In this document: piece after piece, positions 8,401-14,016 of the stretch
How the letters are laid out: every line of letters begins with the position of its first letter
How positions within the stretch are numbered: the first letter of the stretch is position 1
DNA from: Pavlovales sp. CCMP2436
Taxonomy: Eukaryota > Haptophyta > Pavlovophyceae > Pavlovales
Length of the DNA stretch: 15,930 nt
Direction of reading: 5' to 3'
Assembly: GCA_026770615.1 (NCBI GenBank)
Contig: MU631643.1
Coordinates: 126,048 to 141,977, forward strand
Made by a program: the position numbers and the translations under genes
The notes under the pieces: generated by a model
The model's database searches: none
The model's input: only the letters and a program-made list of their open reading frames with translations
Told to the model about the DNA's origin: nothing

Positions 8401-8500
8401 GTTCCCGAAGTGGTGCCGCGGAGTTTGTTGCAGATTCGTGAATGGGGCGGTGCCTCATTCACGAATCTGCAACTAACTCAGCGGTCCCACTTCCGGTTCC
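8401..8500. repeat. Foldback with ~43 bp arms
   Basis: 8401-8443 and 8457-8500 are inverted copies separated by 13 bases. ATTCACGAATCTGCAAC pairs perfectly and the outer part (GTTCCCGAAGTGG / CCACTTCCGGTTCC) imperfectly. It looks like a small foldback/MITE remnant. Confidence 0.7.
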
Positions 8501-8780
8501 TGCTGAGTTGCTTTCAAGGATTTTCATCGGACTGGCCACTAATTCAGATTTTGACCCTTATGATGTGCTTGCCGTTTTTTATATTAACGCGCGACTAATA
8601 CTATTATGGATCGGACCAATTCTATATATAATAAAGGTGCTTGCGCTCGTCACCCGGGGCCAGCTGCACCCGTGCGATTGCTGCGATCTGAGACTGCTAA
8701 TTAGCGCAGTGGACGAACCGGAAGAATTCAATGTTAGTAACTTAATTATAATAATTAAAACAAATAACTTAAGTGCGTAG
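8442..8780 (+). CDS. Weak hypothetical ORF with F-box-like segment
   Basis: 113 codons. LPVPAELLSRIFIGLA resembles the start of an F-box (Leu-Pro ... Leu-Leu-x-x-Ile-Phe) and is followed by DFDPYDVLAVF. A GTTTTTTATATT ... GACTAAT ... ATAATAAAG segment (about 8572-8634) could be a short intron joining DVLA to VLALVTRGQLHPCDCCDLRL, a Cys-rich stretch. The 5' part overlaps the foldback, which argues against a real N-terminus. No homology can be claimed. Confidence 0.25.
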   Translation: MGRCLIHESATNSAVPLPVPAELLSRIFIGLATNSDFDPYDVLAVFYINARLILLWIGPILYIIKVLALVTRGQLHPCDCCDLRLLISAVDEPEEFNVSNLIIIIKTNNLSA

Positions 8781-8807
8781 TCTATTATTCATGAGATTGT
8801 TCATTGA

Positions 8808-8935
8808 CTAGGAGTTCGACCAGTACAGCTCGTCCCCCGGCTGCACGCGCGCGATCGAGACGGCGTCGGCTGCGTACTTGAGGCCCACAGCGACGGCAAG
8901 AGGACTCGGCAACGTGGACTCAGAGTTACTTGAAC
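8808..8935 (-). CDS. Terminal exon of minus-strand split gene
   Basis: Acceptor CAACAACACAG precedes base 8935, with a TACTAAT branch-point-like motif about 20 bases upstream. After two leftover bases, 41 codons run to TAG at 8808-8810. The peptide ends LKYAADAVSIARVQPGDELYW plus three residues and looks like a natural C-terminus (shown here only by its motif; 21 residues are split as LKYAADAVSI and ARVQPGDELYW). It is GC-rich against an AT-rich flank. The protein family is not recognised. Earlier exons are probably among the pieces listed up to 13569. Three shortened copies of its first codons lie upstream (8995-9253) in the same splice phase. Confidence 0.5.
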
Positions 8936-8994
8936 CTGTGTTGTTGTTTTATTAGTATTACAAAATGTATAATTATGGTTATAATATAACACAC

Positions 8995-9258
8995 CGTGGA
9001 CTCGTCGGTACCCCTACCTGTGTTGTTGCTTGATTATTACAATAAAAATTACAAACAATTAGATATATGGTCATAATATAACACAACGTGGACTCGGGGG
9101 TACCTGTGTTGTAAAAGAAAAGGCTTTCTGGTTCGGAGGTCTGCCCCCGAAGACGGTTGCTGTTTTGTCGCTCATAATAATAATTACGATAATGGTTAGC
9201 CAGAATTCCCCTACATTATATAACACTCAACGTGTGCTCGGAGGTGCCTGTTACTGTG
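8995..9258 (-). repeat. Array of three extra exon heads with acceptors (EST array)
   Basis: Minus-strand acceptors ACACAG at 9022-9018, 9108-9104 and 9258-9254 each precede a short exon-like head (9017-8995, 9103-9087, 9253-9231). The heads read x-D-E-S-T, P-E-S-T and S-E-H-T after two leftover bases, as in the true exon (N-S-E-S-T). AT-rich intron-like DNA with TGTGTTATATTAT follows each. Period about 85-150 bp. Confidence 0.65.
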
Positions 9259-9305
9259 TTGTTGTTTTATCGATCATAATAATTATACTAATTCTGATTA
9301 TTACA

Positions 9306-9380
9306 GGCAATCGGCGACGCAGCGCCCAGACCAGCACAACTTCCAGGACAATCAGACGCTAGCTTGAATCCCTATCAGTA
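9306..9380 (+). repeat. Family-S repeat, partial copy
   Basis: GGCGACGCAGCGCCCAGACC through AGCTTGAATCCCTATCAGTA, followed by ATATAA; lacks the GGTGGCGCCC end. Confidence 0.8.
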
Positions 9381-9756
9381 ATATAACACTCATCACCATC
9401 ATCCTCATTAAAATTCTCTCAATTGTAATAATGTTGTTCTTCATATGATTTTTAGTTTGCCTTTGCATCGCCACTTGCCTACGAAAGGGCAACCTTAAAC
9501 ATAAAGATTGTTATAGGGATGCAAACTGGCGTCTGACTGTCCTGAAAATTGTGCAGGTCTGAGCGCTGCGTCGCCCATTGCAATCATTATAAGTTTGAAT
9601 TATAAATAATGAAATACGACTACAATTGAGAGTCGTCGATTGTCGATAACAAAATTATCATCCCACTGCAGATATCACGAAAGCCACCTCCCTCAACGGG
9701 CGTTTGCGGGTGTGTTGAAGAGTCATATGAACTAACTAAGTAACTAACTAACATAC
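9381..9756. other. AT-rich intron-like DNA with one possible small exon
   Basis: Mostly AT-rich. On the minus strand 9660-9720 reads TLQHTRKRPLREVAFVISAV and may be an exon between 9757-9815 and 8935, but no clean donor could be assigned. A family-S fragment lies at 9511-9582. Confidence 0.35.
9511..9582 (-). repeat. Family-S repeat, partial copy
   Basis: TATAGGGATGCAAACTGGCG through CTGAGCGCTGCGTCGCCCATTG on the plus strand; slightly diverged (GCAAACTGG for TCAAGCTGG). Confidence 0.75.
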
Positions 9757-9815
9757 CCGGCGAGTCTTGGCGCGCGATTCGCGGGAGGTGTAGGACCATC
9801 CACTCACTCCCGTTC
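9757..9815 (-). CDS. Exon with NGSEWMVLHLPR, full copy of six-fold array
   Basis: Acceptor ATTAATTAG ends at 9816 and an ideal donor GTATGT starts at 9756. The 59-base exon is one leftover base, 19 codons and one leftover base: NGSEWMVLHLPRIARQDSP. The preceding GSSLE exon (10771-10886) ends with two leftover bases, so the two join in frame. Family unknown. It is the 3'-most of six related exon heads. Confidence 0.5.
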
Positions 9816-9870
9816 CTAATTAATATATATATTATATAATATATAATCCAGCCCGAACCCTCCTACATTA

Positions 9871-10004
9871 ATATAATATATAAGTATACGATGGCATAAA
9901 ATAAGAGTTGACAAGAAAGAAGAATACGCTTGAAGAAATATAATATATAAGTATACGATGGCATAAAATAAGATTTGACAAGAAAGAAGAATACGCTTGA
10001 AGAA
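9871..10004. repeat. Exact 67 bp tandem duplication
   Basis: 9871-9937 and 9938-10004 are identical except for one G/T. Unit: ATATAATATATAAGTATACG ... GAAGAATACGCTTGAAGAA. A diverged third relative lies at about 10313-10405, inside the neighbouring array unit. Confidence 0.9.
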
Positions 10005-10029
10005 AGCAGACTTTTTTTGAAAGAATGAC

Positions 10030-10649
10030 GGGAGGGAGACGCAGAACTATCCACTCACTCCCGGCTGGCCTACTCACGATTATTGATTATTGATTATTTC
10101 ATATTTAGTTGTTGATTATTGTTATGTATAATGTGTTATTGATGATTAATGTACGTGGGCGTGTATGTTTAGAGGCGAAGGACCATCCACTCACTCCCGT
10201 CGCCTTGCCTAGTTATTGTGATACGTGATGTGACATTAAATTCGTGATTGATTAGTGCCCCTGTAAGCGCAGGACCATCCACTCACTCCCGTCTCTAATT
10301 AATATATCATGTATAATACATAAGTATCATGATGATGATTTGTAAGAGTAAGATACGAGGGAATAAAAGAAGATTTGATAATAAAAAGAAGAATACGTTG
10401 AAGAAGTAGAATTTTTTAATTAAAATACTGCGCGGGAGGTACACGACCATTCAATCACTCCCGTCCCTAAAAAAAAATAAGCTAGAATAGATAACTTAAG
10501 TTAAGATAAACATATTCTGATAAGGATTCAAGCTGGCGTCTGACTGTTCTGAAAGTATTTACTATTTAGATTAAAAGAGTATGAATACGACTGGATATTA
10601 CTACTATTGGATAGCGCGCAGTCGTCCACTCGCTCCCGTCGCCTTGCCT
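10030..10649 (-). repeat. Five further GSEW exon heads with acceptors
   Basis: Acceptor AGs at 10071-10070, 10210-10209, 10296-10295, 10468-10467 and 10649-10648 are each followed, after exactly one leftover base, by codons for (Q-G-)D-G-S-E-W-M-V-L-R-L or a close variant. The copy at 10429-10466 also ends in a donor (GTATTT) with one leftover base, like the full exon, but has TGA in GSD-stop-MVVYLP. The copy at 10605-10647 (QGDGSEWTTARYPI) has a possible GTAGTA donor. The 10208 copy hits TAA after RL. Confidence 0.65.
10516..10553 (-). repeat. Family-S repeat, short fragment
   Basis: CTGATAAGGATTCAAGCTGG, then CGTCTGACTGTTCTGAA; only the 3' third of the element. Confidence 0.75.
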
Positions 10650-10770
10650 AGTTATTGTGATATGTGGGTATAGTTGTAGTTAATGTTATAAATAAAATAC
10701 AAACACTTCTTATACTTTCAATTGCGATTACAAAAAGAATGAAAGATTGTTCAATTAGAATATGATATAC

Positions 10771-10886
10771 CTTTCGAGGGAACTCGTTCCGCCCCCGCTG
10801 CTCTGTGCGTTGGCACTCGGACCCTCATTCTTTAGATTGGGTAGAATGCGGAGCCTAAGCAACCGCGCGTCAACGTCAACTTCGAC
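10771..10886 (-). CDS. Exon VEVDVDARLLRLRILPNLKN (full copy)
   Basis: Acceptor TTTTTTAG ends at 10887; donor GTATATC starts at 10770 after GAA AG. The 116 bases are 38 codons plus two leftover bases, in phase 0 at the start. The peptide ends with SSGGGTSSLE. It joins in frame to any GSEW exon downstream (two plus one leftover bases give Arg). Phase-0 start fits the donor at 11016 after GCDIL. Protein family not recognised. Confidence 0.5.
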
Positions 10887-10943
10887 CTAAAAAATGACAA
10901 TTCAATAATCATAATCATACAATAAAAAATACAATAAACCAAA

Positions 10944-10980
10944 GGAGCCTGAGCAGCCTTGCGTCAACATCTATCTTGAC
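10944..10980 (-). repeat. Extra exon head VKIDVDARLLRL with acceptor
   Basis: Acceptor TTATTTAG ends at 10981. Twelve codons align with the full exon at 10886: five differences are synonymous (GAC/GAT, GCG/GCA, CGG/AGG, TTG/CTG, CTT/CTC) and two are conservative or single changes (E/K, V/I). Same phase 0. Confidence 0.65.
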
Positions 10981-11016
10981 CTAAATAATAAAATAAAGTA
11001 AAATAAATCATAATAC

Positions 11017-11053
11017 CAGGATATCGCAGCCAGCCGAAGGCCGCGGTAGTTTA
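11017..11053 (-). CDS. Probable exon end LPRPSAGCDIL before GTATTATG donor
   Basis: On the minus strand CTACCGCGGCC ... GATATCCTG is followed by GTATTATG (donor at 11016). Phase 0 matches both VKIDVD and VEVDVD exon starts. The 5' border is not clear. Confidence 0.35.
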
Positions 11054-11103
11054 CATATAAGAATGAGAAAAAAAATGCATTTACGCCTTCGGGCTACACA
11101 TCT

Positions 11104-11190
11104 GGGGTACTCCGAAATATGACTACTACGGCGGGTTCACTCCTCGGAATGAGGTCGTTATAAGTTGACGACAATGAGAAGTCTCAAATG
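11104..11190. repeat. Dispersed repeat R2, diverged copy
   Basis: GCGGGTTCACTCCTCGGAAT, GAGGTCGTTATAAGTTGACG and GAGAAGTCTCAAATGAA align with R2 at 5341-5415. The two small hairpins are kept, one by a G-U pair. Confidence 0.6.
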
Positions 11191-11199
11191 AAAAAAATT

Positions 11200-11519
11200 C
11201 TATAATATGCACACAGAAGAAAGTACCAATATGTCGCAATTTGGCGACGGCCGCGGGAGCGTCTGCTGCTGCTGAGGTTTTAAACTTAGCTTTGAATCCG
11301 AGCCCCGTGATATTCCGATTAAAAGCGGAATTGACGGGATACTATCGCCACCGAGACGAACCTTCAAGGAGGGGGGGGATATTTGATAAGATTCCCGGTG
11401 TGGAATTGACAGAACGCCAGACAAACCTTTAAACAAAATAGATTACTTATAAATTCGATTGGGATAAAAATTGAAATTGAAGGGGAGAGATGGGGGTTGG
11501 GGGGGGGGAGGGGTGTTTG
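11200..11519 (-). other. Possible exon pair (IPSIP array) and C-rich tract
   Basis: Minus-strand acceptor-like CCTTGAAG (about 11370) precedes VRLGGDSIPSIPLLIGI, and GTTTAAAG (about 11430) precedes a related GLSGVLSIPHRES. A plus-strand 63-codon ORF (11241-11432) also exists; the choice of strand is uncertain. G-runs at 11372-11379 and 11494-11515 are C-runs on the minus strand. Confidence 0.3.
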
Positions 11520-11589
11520 CTCGCCTCTGGTGTGGAGCTGGCAGCTTCGAAAAACACGGACTCGTCGTCCCAGTCGTCCGGGTCTAGGC
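11520..11589 (-). CDS. Exon LDPDDWDDESVFFEAASS (full copy)
   Basis: Acceptor TTTATCAG ends at 11590. After two leftover bases the codons give an acidic peptide, LDPDDWDDESVFFEAASS, then TPEASK. The donor is unclear; GC-type or within the C-rich run after 11520. The upstream exon (11953-12015) ends with one leftover base, so the two join in frame with Gly at the junction. Family unknown. Confidence 0.45.
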
Positions 11590-11654
11590 CTGATAAATAT
11601 TATTATTATTTTAATAATAATAACAATAATTTTTTCTTCAAATAAGTATTATTA

Positions 11655-11689
11655 TGACTCGTCGTCGTCCTAGTCGTCCGGGTCAAGGC
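11655..11689 (-). repeat. Extra exon head LDPDD-stop with acceptor
   Basis: Acceptor CCCTATAG after a C/T-rich tract; codons CTT GAC CCG GAC GAC TAG align with the full exon, two leftover bases as expected, TAG replacing Trp (TGG). Confidence 0.6.
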
Positions 11690-11835
11690 CTATAGGGGGT
11701 CGCAGCGCTTGCGCGGGGGGGGGAGAGAGAGAGTTAACTGGCATATTTAAATAAGGCGGTACTGATAAAAAGAGAACGATTATACTGGTAATAATGACAT
11801 AATAACGAAGACAGCAAGAAGACTTAATTTTTTTT

Positions 11836-11855
11836 CCAGTCATCCGGGTAGAGGC
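11836..11855 (-). repeat. Extra exon head LYPDDW with acceptor
   Basis: Acceptor ATTATCAG, then GCCTCTACCCGGATGACTGG: two leftover bases and codons for L-Y-P-D-D-W, with synonymous CTC and GAT against the full exon. Confidence 0.6.
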
Positions 11856-11952
11856 CTGATAATATGATCATCTTATGACTCCTCGCATTATAAAACTGTA
11901 ATAATTATATGGCGTGTGGTGGTGGCCTCGTGATGACATTTAAGCAAAATAC

Positions 11953-12015
11953 CTTCGCAGCGATAGCCCCAGCTTCCCTCCAATGTGCGCACAGACCGAA
12001 ACATTCCAATCTCGC
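11953..12015 (-). CDS. 63-base exon with EIGMFRSVRTLEGSWGYRC
   Basis: Clean borders: acceptor CCCGTAG after a run of 24 C, and donor GTATTTTG at 11952. Two leftover bases, 20 codons and one leftover base. The peptide EIGMFRSVRTLEGSWGYRC plus Glu is rich in Arg, Gly and Trp. No family recognised. It is the best-supported single exon of the cluster, apart from the pure-C pyrimidine tract. Confidence 0.55.
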
Positions 12016-12079
12016 CTACGGGCGGGGGGGGGGGGGGGGGGGGGGGGTGGCATTCAGATGACGACGAGGCGTGTAGTAG

Positions 12080-12154
12080 GCACTGGGCGTTGCAGCGCTC
12101 AGACCAGTACAACTTCCAGAACAGCCAGGCGCCGGCTTGAATCCCTATCAGTAA
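12080..12154 (+). repeat. Family-S repeat, partial copy
   Basis: GGGCGTTGCAGCGCTCAGACC (split here as GGGCGTTGCAG and CGCTCAGACC) through GGCTTGAATCCCTATCAGTA, then ATATATAT. The B-box-like motif is at its best here (GGCTTGAATCCC). A further CTCAGACCAGCGTAACATTC echo follows at about 12180-12199. Confidence 0.75.
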
Positions 12155-12261
12155 TATATATTAAAAAAGGCATGCCTCGCTCAGACCAGCGTAACATTCT
12201 GGTCGGTTAGATAGCCGGTTAAAGTCCCCATCAAATAATAAACAAAAAAAGGCTTGCCTAC

Positions 12262-12327
12262 TCGGGGTGGGCCCGGCGCGGAGTTGTTTGACACATTGAC
12301 GGGTGCCCACGCCTCGATAATGCCGAC
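12262..12327 (-). CDS. Exon VGIIEAWAPVNVSNNSAP (full copy)
   Basis: Acceptor CCCCCCTGTAG ends at 12328. 22 codons in phase 0 to a GTAGGC donor at 12261, or four more bases to a GC-type donor (AG/GCAAGC) at 12257. The GC-type donor leaves one base, which is exactly what the next exon (12015) needs. Peptide: VGIIEAWAPVNVSNNSAP then GPPR. Family unknown. Confidence 0.45.
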
Positions 12328-12442
12328 CTACAGGGGGGATGGGGGGTGGGGAGGGGGGGGGGTGATAGTGATGAAATGATAGATGTGCGAAGGGGGACGA
12401 TGGAGTGATTAGCTCTAAACGCCATCTTAAAAAAAAAAAAAA

Positions 12443-12490
12443 TGAGTTGCTGGAGGCATTGGCGAGTGCCCACACCACGACAACGCCGAC
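12443..12490 (-). repeat. Extra exon head VGVVVVWALANASSNS with acceptor
   Basis: Acceptor GTAAAAAAG ends at 12491. Phase 0, aligned codon by codon with the full exon (VG-x-x-x-x-WA-x-x-N-x-SxNS). Intron-like TTTTTTAAGATGGC follows here and after the 12614 copy. Confidence 0.6.
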
Positions 12491-12579
12491 CTTTTTTACA
12501 ACATTAAATGATAGACATGGGAAGAGATTGATGAAATAATTAATTCGTAATGCCATCTTAAAAAATAATAATAAATGTT

Positions 12580-12614
12580 CTAATTGACGGATGTAGTCGC
12601 CTCGGCAACACCAA
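12580..12614 (-). repeat. Decayed exon head VGVAEATTSVN
   Basis: Third relative of the VG exon. The acceptor region is AATTATAAG and one base is lost at the junction. GTT GGT GTT GCC GAG GCG ... TCC GTC AAT then TAG. Confidence 0.5.
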
Positions 12615-12664
12615 CTTATAATTAGCAGTAATCAATTATTTTCATATGACGAGGATGATATGAT

Positions 12665-12770
12665 GACGGTATCCGTGTGCTCGGTTAAGGTCCTAGGCTG
12701 ACAGTGTGTACAGCGTGTACCATTTGGGGTCTATGGGACCGTTTCCGGGGCCAGACGTATTTCAGATATT
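12665..12770 (+). repeat. Dispersed repeat R3, copy 2
   Basis: GACGGTATCCGTGTGCTC ... GGGGCCAGACGTATTTC. The longest variable centre of the family, with inner pairs such as TGTACA and GGTC...GACC. Confidence 0.6.
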
Positions 12771-12775
12771 TGCAA

Positions 12776-12857
12776 ACGCGGGGAGTGAAATGAAGCGCAT
12801 GAGACGACCGAAGCGCTGGCCCTCCCATGTCATGCCCATACGCCTTCGGACTGCAAG
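12776..12857 (+). repeat. Dispersed repeat R4, copy 2
   Basis: GCATGAGACGACCGAAGCGC, CATGTCATGCCCATACGCC, TTCGGACTGCAAG; about 80% identical by eye to 4924-5003. Here R3 precedes R4, the reverse of the order at 4924-5233. Confidence 0.65.
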
Positions 12858-12898
12858 CCAGGGGCGTTAATAGAACTGAAACTAGTATAATATATTAC

Positions 12899-12927
12899 CG
12901 AAAGGGCGCAGACGCTCAGCGCATTGC
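12899..12927 (-). repeat. 29-base duplicate of an exon tail with its donor
   Basis: Acceptor TTTATTGTAG ends at 12928 and donor GTAATA starts at 12898. Codons for N-A-L-S-V-C-A-L-S after two leftover bases repeat the end of the exon at 13002 (A-S-V-C-A-L-S), with synonymous CTT/CTC. Both have the donor CG/GTAAT. The segment 12928-13001 between them has good GT...AG borders. Confidence 0.6.
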
Positions 12928-13001
12928 CTACAATAAATAAATAAATGAATGATTAATTGACAATGGGCTGCAAGTTTTAGGTTACTATTATAAAAAATTA
13001 C

Positions 13002-13569
13002 CGAGAGGGCGCAGACGCTCGCGTTTAAGGTGTGCACGTGTAGCAGGTAGGAAGCACGCCCCGAAACGACCCACTCATCTGCGACTGCTGTGCGGAAGTT
13101 GTGGTAGCGTGACCTGCGGCAGGGGTGTAAGGGCTGGCAACTCAGGCTTCCCTTTATTTCAACCATGTCGTCAGATTTCTGAATACAGCCGAAGGTCTTC
13201 CCTGTAATTATAAGCGCTGAGCACCCAATAAAATAAACTTCCTTATAATAAAATAAACTCCCTTGCCTGCGGTGACGTACGAGCTTCCAGGCGTCGGTTC
13301 CCGCGCAAAACACCCGCTCAAAATGCGGCGAGTCAACCCAGTCAACTCCGCGGCGCGTGAGCAGAGTCGGCGCCAATTTAAAAGCCGGCTCAGCCCGAGA
13401 TTGGCCGAGGCAGCGCACGCGTGGCGAGCACTGCAACTGGACGGGGCACTCGCAGTGGGCGCAGAGTGTCACGAGCGCCCTGGTACCCGCGCCCTCGGGC
13501 GCGTCGTCAAACGCAGAGCGGCGCTGTTGCGCGAGCAGCAGGCGGTGGCCGCCGAGAGTCGGTCTGCAC
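13002..13569 (-). CDS. Large exon, Cys-rich hypothetical protein
   Basis: Open from the acceptor-like TATATAG at 13571-13570 to the donor GTAATT at 13001; 189 codons after one leftover base. The first part contains TLCAHCECPVQLQC (Cys-x2-Cys-x-Cys-x6-Cys, a possible small metal site), then VDWVDSPHFERVFCAGTDAW. The second part has FRTAVADEWVVSGRASYLL and ends NASVCALS. An AG/GCAAGG at 13266 and a TTACAG at 13202 could mark a 65-base GC-AG intron, but removing it would change the frame, so I keep one exon. No family recognised. Codon use is GC-rich like the ARM-BTB gene. The start is not visible. Confidence 0.45.
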
Positions 13570-13572
13570 CTA

Positions 13573-13702
13573 TATAATTTTTTGTCAGTGATGGGCCTTT
13601 AGCGCACAGGCGCAGCTGGAAGTACCTGCGGGCACGGCGAATTCACTCGCGAGAGTGACGTCGTTATGAAGCGACGATGACGGGTCTCGAGCGGAATAAA
13701 TT
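13573..13702. repeat. Dispersed repeat R2, copy 2
   Basis: Nearly identical to 5294-5423, including TATAATTTTTTGTCAGTGAT at one end and GCGGAATAAATT at the other. Confidence 0.85.
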
Positions 13703-13713
13703 ATATATATATA

Positions 13714-13871
13714 GACAAGGCCACTACCCTCGCTACCCTTGCAACTCAGCAAGCGAGCATCAATAGCGCGGCGGCTAGCATTGCGGCGGCTAGCACGAGC
13801 GTGGCCGCGGACAAGGCCACTACCCTCGCTATCTTTGCAACTCATCAAGCGAGCATCAATAGCGCGGCGGC
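13714..13871 (+). repeat. 96 bp tandem repeat, alanine-rich reading frame between TA runs
   Basis: 13714 and 13810 start two copies of GACAAGGCCACTACCCTCGC. The period is 32 codons and one plus-strand frame is open throughout, reading DKATTLATLATQQASINSAA in each copy with small changes, which suggests an alanine-rich helix or coiled coil. TATATATATA runs flank both sides. No ATG in frame and TGA lies upstream, so it is a fragment or an exon. Confidence 0.6.
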
Positions 13872-13872
13872 T

Positions 13873-13904
<32 letters not shown>

Positions 13905-13913
13905 AGAATAACT

Positions 13914-14016
13914 CCGATATCTGTGTGCTCTACAAAGATCCTTTGATCCGAGTGTATTCTCAACACTAGGGTCCGGTGGAGACCTGTCAGGGGATGGACG
14001 TATTTCTATATATTTT
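13914..14016 (+). repeat. Dispersed repeat R3, copy 3
   Basis: GATATCTGTGTGCTC ... GGGGATGGACGTATTTC. The centre holds AGTGT...ACACT and GGATC pairs instead of the sequence found in other copies. Confidence 0.6.

Noticed and set aside
9790..10650. Six spaced copies of a ~21 bp motif looked CRISPR-like.
   Set aside because: Spacing is irregular (about 90-250 bp), copies vary, the context is eukaryotic, and the motif is an exon head with an acceptor.
13202..13266. A 65-base GC-AG intron (AG/GCAAGG ... TTACAG) within the large minus-strand exon.
   Set aside because: Removing it would break the frame shared by both sides, which is open without splicing; recorded only as a possibility.
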